Positions 46,758 through 56,164 of a stretch of DNA of 64,000 nt are shown here, in pieces. Position 1 is the stretch's first letter. Each line of letters opens with the position of its first letter. A program made the translations under genes and the position numbers. The stretch lies in NCBI GenBank assembly GCA_934277985.1, contig CAKQWF010000006.1:75245-139244 (forward strand). Reading direction: 5' to 3'. The notes below the pieces were generated by a model. The model searched no databases. It had not been told where the DNA came from and saw nothing but the letters and a program-made list of their open reading frames with translations. The stretch is from an uncultured Oxalobacter sp. (lineage in GTDB: Bacteria; Pseudomonadota; Gammaproteobacteria; Burkholderiales; Burkholderiaceae_D).

Positions 46758-46874
46758 ATGGATGATGATTTTCGCGTGCCGTCGGTATGGCATGAGAAAA
46801 GTTTTTTGCCCGATGGCATTGAGTTTTCATCAAAAAATGAAATAATACAAACATTTTTGCATAACGCAGTTTGA
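46758..46874 (+). CDS. Candidate 38-residue leader peptide with one tryptophan
   Basis: ATG preceded by AAGGGG at 11 bp; the frame begins MDDDFRVPSVWHEKSF and stops at 46872-46874, 25 bp before a terminator-like hairpin. A single tryptophan at position 11 resembles the position of W12 in Escherichia coli TnaC, but the rest of the TnaC pattern (DxxP end) is missing. Could be chance. Confidence 0.3.
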   Translation: MDDDFRVPSVWHEKSFLPDGIEFSSKNEIIQTFLHNAV

Positions 46875-46899
46875 AGCCCTGAATTTTCAGGAGAACCGG

Positions 46900-46935
46900 C
46901 TTCCTGTCGTCCGGGTTCGGTCAGGAAGTTTTTTT
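46900..46935 (+). terminator. Terminator-like hairpin in the leader, possible attenuator
   Basis: CTTCCTG / CAGGAAG stem around a 15-nt loop, then seven T, ending 34 bp before the start codon. A second small repeat CCTGAATTTTCAGG lies just upstream and could form a competing structure. No other gene lies nearby to need this terminator. Confidence 0.55.
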
Positions 46936-46969
46936 ATTTGTCACGCCACCTCATTGATAGAGATTTCTT

Positions 46970-48424
46970 ATGTCCAGTGAAGCCATCAAGATGACCAGCG
47001 GGGAATATGTCCCTATTGAAATGCACAAGGTAAGAGTCGTCCAGAAACTCAATCTCTTGCCGATCGAACAACGTTTGAAAGCAATGGAAAATGCCGGTTA
47101 CAACACTTTCCTGTTGCAGAACCGTGATGTTTTCATGGACATGCTGACTGACAGCGGTACCAATGCCATGTCCGACCGTCAGGTTGCCTCGATGATGATT
47201 GCGGACGATGCCTATGCCGGTTCCGAATCATTCAATCGCCTGTATGAAGCCGTCAAGGAAATTCTGGGAACGGAATATTTCCTGCCGGCTCACCAGGGAC
47301 GTGCCGCGGAACATATCATCTCGCAGGCATTTGTCCGCAAGGGTGATATCGTTCCGATGAATTTCCATTTTACGACGACAAAGGCGCATGTCGAACTGGC
47401 TGGTGGCAAGGTCGTTGAACTGTTTACCGATGCTGCGCTTGAAATCCGTTCCGACAAGCCGTTCAAGGGCAATATGGATATCGACAAGCTCCGTGAACTG
47501 GTCAAGACCGTCGGCAAGGAAAAGATTCCCTATATCCGTATGGAAGCAGGTACCAACCTGATCGGCGGACAGCCGTTCTCGATTGAAAACATGCGTGCCG
47601 TCCGCAAGGTCGCCGATGAAAACGGTATTCTGATCGTACTGGATATCAGCCTGGTTTGCGAAAACATGTATTTCATCAAGATGCGCGAACCGGAATTCAT
47701 GGACAAAACGCCTGCCGAAATCCTGCGTACATTGTGTGATCTGGCCGATATCATCTATTTCTCGGCACGCAAGATCAGCTGCTCGCGTGGTGGCGGTATC
47801 GCGACGAAGAATCGCGATCTGTACCTGAAAATGCGCGATATGGTGCCGTTGTTCGAAGGCTTCCTGACGTACGGCGGTATTTCCGTACGTGAAATCGAAT
47901 CCATGGCGATCGGCCTGCATGAGGCCGTTGACTGGAACGTTATCCGTCATTCGCCGGAATTCATCAAATATCTGGTAGATAGTCTGGATGCCAAGGGTAT
48001 TCCGGTCATTACGCCGGCCGGTGGTCTGGGCGCTCATCTGGATGCACGCGGATTCCTGCCGCATCTGACTTCTTTCGATTATCCTGCAGGTGCGCTGGCT
48101 GCAGCACTGTACATCGTATCCGGTGTGCGTGGTATGGAACGCGGAACGATTTCGATGGATCGTGACGAACAGGGCAACGATGTTCCGTCTGAAGTCGAAT
48201 TGCTGCGTCTGGCTTTCCCGCGTCGTGTCTTTACGTTGTCGCAGGTCAAGTATGCCCAGGATCGTATCGAATGGCTCTGGAAGAATCGTGAACTGATCGG
48301 TGGTCTGAAGTTCGTTGAAGAACCGAAAGTATTGCGTTTCTTCGTTGGCCGTTTGGCGCCGACATCCGACTGGCCGCAGAAACTCGTGGCCAAATTCCGC
48401 GAAGACTTCGGCGACAGCCTGTAA
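46970..48424 (+). CDS. tnaA: Tryptophanase / tyrosine phenol-lyase family beta-eliminating lyase
   Basis: 484-residue PLP lyase that should split an aromatic amino acid to pyruvate, ammonia and indole or phenol. Family motifs: NTFLLQNRDVFMDMLTDSGTNAMSD, PAHQGRAAEHI, GGQPFSIENMRAVR, TYGGISVREIESMAIGL, GVRGMERG, and the carboxylate-binding VLRFF. The PLP lysine is K268 in SARKISCSRGGG. Active-site differences from E. coli TnaA: D225-I-S-L replaces DSAR (an arginine is lost), and KI replaces KD after the PLP lysine. It belongs to a divergent anaerobe subgroup; substrate uncertain. Structured leader upstream. Confidence 0.8.
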   Translation: MSSEAIKMTSGEYVPIEMHKVRVVQKLNLLPIEQRLKAMENAGYNTFLLQNRDVFMDMLTDSGTNAMSDRQVASMMIADDAYAGSESFNRLYEAVKEILGTEYFLPAHQGRAAEHIISQAFVRKGDIVPMNFHFTTTKAHVELAGGKVVELFTDAALEIRSDKPFKGNMDIDKLRELVKTVGKEKIPYIRMEAGTNLIGGQPFSIENMRAVRKVADENGILIVLDISLVCENMYFIKMREPEFMDKTPAEILRTLCDLADIIYFSARKISCSRGGGIATKNRDLYLKMRDMVPLFEGFLTYGGISVREIESMAIGLHEAVDWNVIRHSPEFIKYLVDSLDAKGIPVITPAGGLGAHLDARGFLPHLTSFDYPAGALAAALYIVSGVRGMERGTISMDRDEQGNDVPSEVELLRLAFPRRVFTLSQVKYAQDRIEWLWKNRELIGGLKFVEEPKVLRFFVGRLAPTSDWPQKLVAKFREDFGDSL

Positions 48425-48445
48425 CCGGCTGGCGGTATTCGCATG

Positions 48446-48475
48446 GAAAAAGCGACCGGTTCCGGTCGCTTTTTC
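48446..48475 (+). terminator. Terminator after the lyase gene
   Basis: AGCGACCGG / CCGGTCGCT flanked by A5 and T5 with a 2-nt (effectively 4-nt) loop. Confidence 0.88.
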
Positions 48476-48533
48476 AACAGCAGTGAGCAGCCTGTTTTTG
48501 TCAAGACAACTCAGGTATGCTCTCGCAAAATGA

Positions 48534-49274
48534 GTGATGGTGTGGCGTGGTTCGGTTTCAGTCATGGTGACAGTGCTTGAAAGTACCGGTTCGGTTCTGG
48601 ATGCCGCATGGAGAATGGTGGCGGAATCCCGTTTTTCCGTGTTCGATGCGCTGATTGCGCATGAACAGACGGCTGGTCGCGGACAATACGGCCGTACCTG
48701 GATCAGTCCGAAAGGCAATGTGTATGTCGCGATCAGGCTTCCAGCGGAGGCGCCGTTTGACAATACCGAAGCGGCGATTGCCCTGTCGTGTTGTATTGCT
48801 GCAACGCTTTCCGATTTCGGATTCGAGGTGAAAATCAAGTGGGCCAACGATCTGGTGATCGATGGCGGCAAGGTGGCCGGGATTTTGCTGGAGCAGAAAG
48901 GCGACAGGCTGATTGCCGGTATCGGTATCAATCTGGCGTTTTGTCCCGACCCGCTGGCGTTGCGGCAGGATGCCGCGTTGCCCGCCAGATGCTTACGGGA
49001 CGTCGCCCCGGAACTGGCGGCTGCGCTGACGCCGGAGATGATTGTTGAGAATCTAGTGAATCGTCTGAAAAATCTTGACCTGAAACGCTTTGCCGGCCTC
49101 TGGCGCGCACAGTCGCTTTCAAGATTGTTGTGGCTTCATGAGACGGTCTGCATGGATGTGGACGGCTCGACGCTTGTCGGCGTGCTCGCCGGTCTCGATG
49201 AACGGGGCGGCGTGTTGCTGGTGACGCATGACGGGATGAAAGTCTGCCGTCGTGGCGCCATGCGCAAAGCATGA
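48534..49274 (+). CDS. birA: Biotin-protein ligase
   Basis: 246 residues; catalytic and C-terminal domains only, without the N-terminal repressor helix-turn-helix, so it is a ligase but not the BirA-type repressor. Motifs: biotin/ATP site GRGQYGRTWISPKGN, KWANDLVIDGGKVAGIL. It attaches biotin to carboxylase domains, fitting its position 240 bp before a biotin enzyme gene. ATG at 48564 is an alternative start; neither has a strong ribosome site. Confidence 0.92.
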   Translation: MMVWRGSVSVMVTVLESTGSVLDAAWRMVAESRFSVFDALIAHEQTAGRGQYGRTWISPKGNVYVAIRLPAEAPFDNTEAAIALSCCIAATLSDFGFEVKIKWANDLVIDGGKVAGILLEQKGDRLIAGIGINLAFCPDPLALRQDAALPARCLRDVAPELAAALTPEMIVENLVNRLKNLDLKRFAGLWRAQSLSRLLWLHETVCMDVDGSTLVGVLAGLDERGGVLLVTHDGMKVCRRGAMRKA

Positions 49275-49345
49275 CGGCGTGTGACGGATGCGGCAGAATG
49301 TCAGGATACCTGTGTGCCGAAGGGGTGCATTAAGGAAAATTTTTT

Positions 49346-49459
49346 GTATCTTGTGATACCCTGAGTAGAAAATCAGGCCCTGTCATATAATTGCTTTTTG
49401 ATAAATAAATTTGGCTTTCAGGCTAACCCGTTTAGCGCTGACATTTGTTTGATACCCTG
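49346..49459. promoter_or_regulatory. Paired TGATACCCTG repeats upstream of the carboxylase
   Basis: TGATACCCTG occurs at 49354-49363 and again at 49450-49459, 96 bp apart. The first copy is part of the palindrome GTATC-TTGT-GATAC (49346-49359). Both lie in the birA-carboxylase gap, within 170 bp of the start codon, as expected for operator sites of one regulator. Confidence 0.4.
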
Positions 49460-49531
49460 TTGATCAATGCTAGCTTTTCATGGTGTATTTTCCGATAACA
49501 GACTGGATTAGCGACTATGCAGAGAGAAGAT

Positions 49532-52500
49532 ATGAATCATAAAAAAAGAACTTTTGAAGAAGTCCGGGAGTCTCTGCGTGGCAAAGTCATCCTGGTTGTG
49601 AACCGCGGCATTCCGGCACGTCGTATCTGCCGTTCCATCGGCGAGCGGTTCGAGGCGGTTTCGGCAATGACTGCAACCGATATTGACAAGACGCAACCCG
49701 CAGCCGCTTCCGCACAGGAACTGATTCTTCTGGGCTCCGACCCGAGAGCCTATCTCCATCTGGAACGTATTATCGAACTGGCCAAACAGCGCAATTGTGT
49801 CGCCATCCATCCCGGATGGGGCTTCGCCAGTGAAGATATGCAGTTTCCGAAACTGGCTGAAGAAGCAGGTATTACGTTTATCGGTGCCTCGGCCGATGCG
49901 ATGTACAAGCTGGGCAACAAGGTTCAGGCACGTCTTGTCGCGCGCAAGGTGGGCGTACCGGTCGTTCCGGGGTCGGATGATTCGGTCGATGTCGAGCAGG
50001 CCCGCGCCATCATCAAGGAAATCGGTTTGCCGATCATGCTGAAAGCAGAAGGTGGTGGCGGTGGCAGAGGTATTTTCCTGGTTACCAATCAGGAGGAGCT
50101 GGAAGATGCATTTACCAAGGCTTCCGCAATGGCTCAGGCATCTTTCGGCAATCCACGTCTGTTTGTCGAAAAATATCTGCCCAATGTTCACCACATCGAA
50201 ATTCAGGTCATTGCGGACCGTTGGGGCAATGTGTTCGCTTTCGATGAACGCGATTGTACCGTACAGCGCAACAATCAGAAGCTGATCGAAATCACGCCTT
50301 CTCCATGGAAGGGGTTGACGCCGGAATTGCGCGAACAGCTCAAGGAATATGCGCGCCGGATGGTGTTGGCCGTCGGGTATCATTCCGTGGCGACGGTCGA
50401 GTTCCTGGTTACCGAGGATTCGACTCCGTACATGATCGAAGTCAATACCCGGTTGCAGGTGGAACACGGGATTACGGAAAGCCGTTACGGGATCGACCTG
50501 GTTGAAGAACAGATTGCGATCGCTTTCGGTTCCGAGCTGCGTTTCAACGAAGAAAACACGCGCCCGATTTTCACGTCCATGCAGGCACGTATCAATCTGG
50601 AAGATCCGCAGGACAATTTCACACCGAATTCAGGGCTGGTTACCCGTTATGTGTCTCCGGGCGGGCCTGGTGTCCGTATGGACTCGAACCTGTCTGCCGG
50701 CTACGAGTTCCCGTCCAACTATGACTCGGCAGGTGCCTTGCTGATCACCTATTCACATGATTGGCAGAAAACGCTGGGAATCATGGAGCGTGCGCTTTCC
50801 GAATATGTGATCGGTGGTCTGAAAACGACGATTCCGTTCATCCAGAAGATCATCAGTGACGAAAATTTCCGCAGTGGCAATATCACGACGACCTATATCC
50901 ACGATCATCCGGAATTGCTCAATTACACGGTACTTGCACCGGAAAGCGAACGTCTGGCCAAGCTGGTAGCCGAAATTTCCGCACGTGGCTATAACCCGTA
51001 TGTTTCACTCGGTACCTACCGTAACCGCAATACACCGTCTTTGGGCAGCTTTACGATGGTATTGCCTGAAATATCGCAGCAGCAGAAGCGGGCGCCGTCA
51101 CCCTATCCGCGGGGCGATCGCCGTGCCTTGCTTGACTTCGTGCGCGATAGCGGCAAGATTCATTTCACGGATACCACGACCCGTGACATGACGCAGTCCA
51201 ATAACGGTAACCGCATGCGTCTGGCCGAAGACCGTCTCGTTGGACCGTATCTGGACAATCTGGGGCTCTTTTCGATCGAAAACGGCGGCGGTGCCCATTT
51301 CCATGTCGCGATGCTGGCGAATATGACGTATCCGTTTACCGAAGCACGAGAATGGAACCGTTTTGCACCGAAGACGCTGAAACAGTTGCTGATCCGTTCC
51401 ACCAATGTGCTGGGATACAGCCCGCAACCGAGAAACCTGATGCGTCTGACCGGGGAAATGATTTGCGACCATTACGATGTGGTGCGTTGTTTCGATTTTC
51501 TCAATGAACCGGCCAACATGCTGCCGATTACGGAAGTGGTCATGGATCGCAAGGACAAGGTTTTTGAACCGGCCTTGTCGCTTTCCTATGCCAAGGGTTT
51601 CGATATCGACCATTATCTCAAGGTGACGGAATCCATCATCGCCATGATGTCGAAGGTATCCGGTCTGTCGGAAAAGGCTGTCGTGCGCGAATTCATTCTG
51701 GGCCTGAAAGATATGGCTGGTGTTTGTCCGCCGAAATTCATGCGCGAACTGGTCAAGGCACTCAGAAAACGCTGGCCGGAACTGGTGTTGCATTATCACC
51801 GCCATGTCACAGACGGCTTGTTCCTGCCGGCCTGTGCGGCAGCGGCAGAAGCTGGTTGCCAGATCGTGGATGCCGGCTTGGGTGCTTCGGTCCGCAGTTA
51901 CGGCCAGGGCGATATCGGTTCGCTGGCAGCCTATCTGGAAACGGAACTGGGCCTTGAAACCAGTCTCAATCGTGATGCATTGCGTGATGCGAACTTCGTT
52001 TGCAAGCAGTTCATGCCGTATTTCGACCGGTATTGTTCGCCGTATTTCCAGGGTGTCGATTACGATGTGATCCGTTATGCCATGCCGGGCGGTGCGACAT
52101 CTTCCTCGCAGGAAGGTGCGGTCAAGCAGGGTTATATCCACCTGTTGCCATACATGCTCGACTTTCTGGCCTATACGCGCCAGATCGTCCGCTATCACGA
52201 TGTGACCCCGGGTTCCCAGACGACATGGAATACGGCGTTTCTGGCGGTGACCGGCGCGTACAAGCGCAACGGCATGCCGGCAGTACAGCAGTTGTTGTCG
52301 GTATTGAAGACCGTGACAGAAACGAAAGAAGAGGATTTGTCCGAGGATATCAAACGCAAACGTCTGGATATCTATCGGGATTGCAACGAGGCTTTCCAGA
52401 AGCTGTTGCTGGGACAGTTTGGCCGCCTGCCGCTTGGATTCCCGAGCGACTGGGTGTATCAGAGCGCGTTCGGCGCGGACTGGAAACAGGCGATCGCTTC

Positions 52501-53245
52501 CCGTACCGAGGCTTCCCCGCTGGAAAAATTGCCGCCAGTCGATATGGCTGCCGAAAGAGCCGAGCTGGCCAAGGCGCTCAAGCGCGAGCCGACGGACGAA
52601 GAATTCGTCATGTATCTGAATCATCCGGCAGATGCAATCAAGACGATCGAATTCCAGAAAAAATTCGGCGATCCGAATTATTTGCCGTTGGATGTCTGGT
52701 TTGAAGGGATCAAGCCTGGACAGACCCTGAATTTCAATACGTCCAGCGGCAAGCCCCACCAGATGTTGCTGTTGAGCATCGATCCTGTCAACGACAGTGG
52801 TGTGGCTACGGTACGTTATGTGCTCGACTCCGAAATCCTGACGAGCGATGTCCAGATCGATGCTCCGGTAACGGCTGCCGGTGGTGCCGGCTCCATTATC
52901 GCGGAAAGCGGCAATCCGTATCAGGTCGCCAGCCCGCGCAAAGCCGATCTCTGGATCGTTCATGTCAAGGAAGGCGATATCGTCAAGCAGGGACAGGAAC
53001 TGTTCAATGTCTCGATCATGAAACAGGAACGTTCTGTATTGTCTCCTGTCAACGGTATTGTCAAACGTGTCGTCAAGACGGCGGATTTCAAGAAGGATCA
53101 CCGTATGGTGCCGGTTCTGGAGGGCGAATTGATCGTCGAATTGTCGCCGGTTCCGAAACTGTGTCCGAAGTGTGCCTATCCGATTACGGACGGCAAGTCG
53201 AAGTTCTGTCCGAATTGCGGTACGAAGATTCCGGACGAGTCTTGA
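49532..53245 (+). CDS. Atypical pyruvate-carboxylase-like biotin enzyme with C-terminal zinc ribbon
   Basis: 1237 residues in one chain: biotin carboxylase (about 15-460; ATP loop AEGGGGGRGIF, biotin-site EVNTRLQVEHGITE), carboxyltransferase of the HMGL type (about 540-840), PYC-OADA-like region, biotinyl domain, and zinc ribbon CPKC/CPNC (about 1211-1228). It deviates from true pyruvate carboxylase: DTTTRDMTQSNNGNRMR instead of DTTFRDAHQS, FSIENGGGAHFHV instead of an EnWGGATFDV, and biotin acceptor K1164 in IMKQERS rather than AMKME. Metal ligands (LKDMAG, HYHRH) are kept. An ATG 15 bp upstream is an alternative start. Likely carboxylates a 2-oxoacid; substrate unproven. Confidence 0.85.
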   Translation: MNHKKRTFEEVRESLRGKVILVVNRGIPARRICRSIGERFEAVSAMTATDIDKTQPAAASAQELILLGSDPRAYLHLERIIELAKQRNCVAIHPGWGFASEDMQFPKLAEEAGITFIGASADAMYKLGNKVQARLVARKVGVPVVPGSDDSVDVEQARAIIKEIGLPIMLKAEGGGGGRGIFLVTNQEELEDAFTKASAMAQASFGNPRLFVEKYLPNVHHIEIQVIADRWGNVFAFDERDCTVQRNNQKLIEITPSPWKGLTPELREQLKEYARRMVLAVGYHSVATVEFLVTEDSTPYMIEVNTRLQVEHGITESRYGIDLVEEQIAIAFGSELRFNEENTRPIFTSMQARINLEDPQDNFTPNSGLVTRYVSPGGPGVRMDSNLSAGYEFPSNYDSAGALLITYSHDWQKTLGIMERALSEYVIGGLKTTIPFIQKIISDENFRSGNITTTYIHDHPELLNYTVLAPESERLAKLVAEISARGYNPYVSLGTYRNRNTPSLGSFTMVLPEISQQQKRAPSPYPRGDRRALLDFVRDSGKIHFTDTTTRDMTQSNNGNRMRLAEDRLVGPYLDNLGLFSIENGGGAHFHVAMLANMTYPFTEAREWNRFAPKTLKQLLIRSTNVLGYSPQPRNLMRLTGEMICDHYDVVRCFDFLNEPANMLPITEVVMDRKDKVFEPALSLSYAKGFDIDHYLKVTESIIAMMSKVSGLSEKAVVREFILGLKDMAGVCPPKFMRELVKALRKRWPELVLHYHRHVTDGLFLPACAAAAEAGCQIVDAGLGASVRSYGQGDIGSLAAYLETELGLETSLNRDALRDANFVCKQFMPYFDRYCSPYFQGVDYDVIRYAMPGGATSSSQEGAVKQGYIHLLPYMLDFLAYTRQIVRYHDVTPGSQTTWNTAFLAVTGAYKRNGMPAVQQLLSVLKTVTETKEEDLSEDIKRKRLDIYRDCNEAFQKLLLGQFGRLPLGFPSDWVYQSAFGADWKQAIASRTEASPLEKLPPVDMAAERAELAKALKREPTDEEFVMYLNHPADAIKTIEFQKKFGDPNYLPLDVWFEGIKPGQTLNFNTSSGKPHQMLLLSIDPVNDSGVATVRYVLDSEILTSDVQIDAPVTAAGGAGSIIAESGNPYQVASPRKADLWIVHVKEGDIVKQGQELFNVSIMKQERSVLSPVNGIVKRVVKTADFKKDHRMVPVLEGELIVELSPVPKLCPKCAYPITDGKSKFCPNCGTKIPDES

Positions 53246-53270
53246 GCCGAAATGGCCTGACGGATATGCC

Positions 53271-53305
53271 AAAGCCTGCCGGTATCATGCCGGCAGGCTT
53301 TTTTG
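53271..53305 (+). terminator. Terminator after the carboxylase
   Basis: AAGCCTGCCGG / CCGGCAGGCTT, 11-bp stem with a 7-nt loop and six T. Lies between convergent genes. Confidence 0.9.
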
Positions 53306-53356
53306 TTTGCCGGACATGGACAGCCTGTCGCCGCATCGTTTCGTGATTCAGCGGAG

Positions 53357-54268
53357 TCAGTGGGGGCGTGTCCAGTATTCCGGACTGGTATAGATTGCCT
53401 TGAGGTGGTCTATGAAAAGACGGGTTTTCAGGGGCAGGTAAATCTGGCGGGGATAAACGGCCATGATGTCGTAACTTGGCAAAGCGAAATCGTCCAGTAC
53501 GGTTACCAGTTTGCCCGATGCCAGTTCGGACTGGATTTCCCATGTGGAACGCCATGCCAGTCCGTAGCCTTCCAGACACCAGCGGTGCAACAGCTCGCCA
53601 TCGTTGCAATCCAGATTGCCCGAAGTGCGCACGATGACAGTGCGATTGTTTTCCTTGAAGTGCCAGCCACGCTGTTGTCCGCCTTGCAGGTTGAATGTCA
53701 GGCAATTGTGTGCGCCGAGATCTTTCAAGGTTTTCGGCGTACCGTTTTTTTGCAGGTAGTCGGGCGATGCACAGACGACACGGTGGTTGGAACAGAGTTT
53801 GACGGCGACAAGGCCGGGATCGATCGAACCGCCGATGCGGATGCTCATGTCATAACCTTCGCGGACGAGATCGACGACCTGATCGCTCAGGTTGAAAGAG
53901 ATTCTGACTTCGGGATTCGAGACCAGAAAGGCCGGGGCATGGGGTGCGACATGCTTGCGCCCGAACGCCGCAGGGGCGGAGACGATCAGGTGGCCTGTTG
54001 CCTTGTTGAGCCCTTCGCCGATCATTTGTTCGGCCTGCTCGAGCTCGTCAAGTATCTTGCGGCAATGATCAAGGAATACCGTACCACGCTCAGTTAGTGT
54101 AAGATGTCGGGTTGTGCGATGCATGAGTTTAATGCCAAGACGTCGTTCCAGCGCATCTATACGCCGCCCCAGCATGACAGGAGTGATTCCTAGCACAAGC
54201 GAAGCTTTGGCCAGGCTGCCTTTCTCTGCTGCATTAACGAATGCCTCAATTTGCTTGATTTTGTCCAT
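53357..54268 (-). CDS. LysR-family transcriptional regulator
   Basis: 303 residues. N-terminal winged helix (QIEAFVNAAEKGSLAKASLVLGITPVMLGRRIDALERRLGIKLMHRTTRHLTLT) and a C-terminal inducer-binding domain. Divergent from gcl with a 130-bp AT-rich gap, the classical arrangement for a LysR protein controlling its neighbour; the glycerate-pathway operon is the likely target and glyoxylate or tartronate semialdehyde a plausible effector (inference). Confidence 0.92.
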   Translation of the reverse strand: MDKIKQIEAFVNAAEKGSLAKASLVLGITPVMLGRRIDALERRLGIKLMHRTTRHLTLTERGTVFLDHCRKILDELEQAEQMIGEGLNKATGHLIVSAPAAFGRKHVAPHAPAFLVSNPEVRISFNLSDQVVDLVREGYDMSIRIGGSIDPGLVAVKLCSNHRVVCASPDYLQKNGTPKTLKDLGAHNCLTFNLQGGQQRGWHFKENNRTVIVRTSGNLDCNDGELLHRWCLEGYGLAWRSTWEIQSELASGKLVTVLDDFALPSYDIMAVYPRQIYLPLKTRLFIDHLKAIYTSPEYWTRPH

Positions 54269-54398
54269 TGTCGTGATTCCTTACAAAAAGTATCGAATCA
54301 AGCGATTTTTTATAATCTTATCAAACAAAAAAATCATCTATATAATGCGACTTAAAAGCATTATAAAAATTTGAATTGTTTCAACCTGGAGGTGCTTC
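54269..54398. promoter_or_regulatory. Divergent LysR-gcl control region
   Basis: 130 bp, very AT-rich. TATAAT at 54310-54315 reads toward gcl. Candidate T-N11-A LysR motifs are many in such AT-rich DNA, so none is singled out. CTGGAGGTG at 54388-54396 is the gcl ribosome site. Confidence 0.45.
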
Positions 54399-56147
54399 AT
54401 GGCAAAAATGACTGCAGCCGAAGCGGCTGTCTATGTATTGGAAAAAGAAGGTGTTACCCAGTTGTTCGGTATCCCGGGTGCCGGCATCAATCCTGTTTAT
54501 GCGGCACTGAAAAAGCATGGCACCATGAAACATATTCTGGCGCGTCATGGCGAAGGTATCGCCCACATGGCTGAAGGCTATACCCGCGCCAAGCAGGGCA
54601 ATATCGGGGTGGGTATCTGCACCTCGGGTCCTGCCGCCACCGACATGATTACCGGGCTTTATTCCGCCATTGCCGATTCCACTCCGATTCTGGCGATTAC
54701 GGGACAGGCTCCGCGTGCCAAGCTCTTCAAGGAAGATTTTCAGGCTGTCGATATCGAAAAGATCGCCGCTCCGGTAACCAAAATGGCTGTGACGGTTCGT
54801 GAACCGGCACTGGTGCCCTGGACGTTGCAGAAAGCTTTTTATCTGATGCGTACCGGTCGTCAGGGGCCTTGTCTGATCGATTTGCCACTGGACGTGCAGA
54901 TGGGCGAGATTGAATTCGATCCGGATACCTATGCTCCACTGGAAGTCACCAAGCCACGTGCGACCCGTGCACAGATCGAAAAGGCATTGGGTATGCTCAA
55001 CGATGCCGAAAAACCGCTGATTATCGCGGGTGGCGGTGTCATTCTGGCCGATGCTTCCCCGTTGCTGGTCGAACTCGCAGAAATTCTTGGCGTACCGGTC
55101 GTCCCGACGCTGATGGGCTGGGGTTCCATTCCGGATGAACATGATCTGAATGCCGGTATGGTCGGTATCCAGACACATCACCGTTACGGCAATGCGTCTT
55201 TCCTCGCTTCGGATTTCATCATGGGTATCGGCAACCGCTGGGCCAACCGTCACACGGGAGGACTGGAAACCTATACGCGTGGCCGAAAATTCGTTCATAT
55301 CGATATTGAACCGACACAGCTGGGCAAGGTGTTTGCACCGGATTACGGTATCGTTTCCGATGCGAAGGCAGCGCTGGAACAGTTGGTCGAACTGGCCAAG
55401 GAATGGAAGGCAGCGGGCAAGCTCAAGGATCGTTCCGCATGGGCTGCGGAATGTCTCAAGCGCAAACGCACCATGCTGCGTCGTACAGACTACGATGATG
55501 TCCCGATGAAGCCGCAGCGTGTCTATCAGGAAATGAACAATTTCTTTGGCAAGGATGTTCACTATGTGACCGCGATCGGTCTGTCCCAGATCGGTGCTGC
55601 ACAGCATCTGAAAGTCCAGCAGCCACGTGGATGGATCAACTGTGGACAGGCAGGTCCGCTGGGCTGGACGATTCCGGCTGCACTGGGCGTTCGTGCCGCA
55701 TTGCCGGATGCCGATATCGTTGCCCTGTCCGGTGACTTCGATTTCCAGTTCATGATCGAGGAACTGGCGGTCGGCGCACACTTCAAGCTGCCGTATATCC
55801 ACATCGTGGTCAACAATTCGTATCTGGGGCTGATCCGTCAGGGTCAGCTGGGATTCAACAATCTGGATTACTGTGTCCAGCTGTCTTTCGACAATATCAA
55901 TTCGCCTGAAGTCGAAGGTTATGGTATCGACTTCGTCAAGGTGGCAGAGGGTCTCGGCTGCAAAGCCATTCGTGTTCACAAGCCGGATGAATTGATCCCT
56001 GCCTTCAAGAAAGCACGTGAATTGATGAAGGAATTCCAGGTACCGGTTGTTGTCGAAGCAATTCTGGAAAGAGTCACCAACATTCCGATGGGCGGAAACC
56101 TTGACCAGATCAATGAATTTGGCGGTGCCCTTGACGTTAACGAATAA
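54399..56147 (+). CDS. gcl: Glyoxylate carboligase
   Basis: 582-residue ThDP/FAD enzyme joining two glyoxylates to tartronate semialdehyde and CO2; the entry step of the glycerate pathway. Very close to E. coli Gcl over its whole length ([76 protein letters not shown] with the ThDP motif ending at [11 protein letters not shown]). E. coli Gcl has valine 51 where other ThDP enzymes have the catalytic glutamate; here residue 51 is glycine (ARHGEG). First gene of gcl-hyi-glxR-ttuD-pyk. Confidence 0.97.
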   Translation: MAKMTAAEAAVYVLEKEGVTQLFGIPGAGINPVYAALKKHGTMKHILARHGEGIAHMAEGYTRAKQGNIGVGICTSGPAATDMITGLYSAIADSTPILAITGQAPRAKLFKEDFQAVDIEKIAAPVTKMAVTVREPALVPWTLQKAFYLMRTGRQGPCLIDLPLDVQMGEIEFDPDTYAPLEVTKPRATRAQIEKALGMLNDAEKPLIIAGGGVILADASPLLVELAEILGVPVVPTLMGWGSIPDEHDLNAGMVGIQTHHRYGNASFLASDFIMGIGNRWANRHTGGLETYTRGRKFVHIDIEPTQLGKVFAPDYGIVSDAKAALEQLVELAKEWKAAGKLKDRSAWAAECLKRKRTMLRRTDYDDVPMKPQRVYQEMNNFFGKDVHYVTAIGLSQIGAAQHLKVQQPRGWINCGQAGPLGWTIPAALGVRAALPDADIVALSGDFDFQFMIEELAVGAHFKLPYIHIVVNNSYLGLIRQGQLGFNNLDYCVQLSFDNINSPEVEGYGIDFVKVAEGLGCKAIRVHKPDELIPAFKKARELMKEFQVPVVVEAILERVTNIPMGGNLDQINEFGGALDVNE

Positions 56148-56164
56148 AAAAGAGGAGATGAACG

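Larger units (their letters stand above)
46376..46969. other. 594 bp leader region before the tryptophanase-family gene
   Basis: No large gene supported. It contains a candidate leader peptide (46758-46874) and a terminator-like hairpin (46900-46935), both annotated separately. An open frame at 46420-46650 and an antisense one at 46456-46854 have no ribosome site or family motif. Confidence 0.5.

Noticed and set aside
51098..53272. Very long minus-strand open frame opposite the carboxylase
   Set aside because: It mirrors the strongly biased codons of the real gene, has no ribosome site or recognisable domain, and is compositionally odd.
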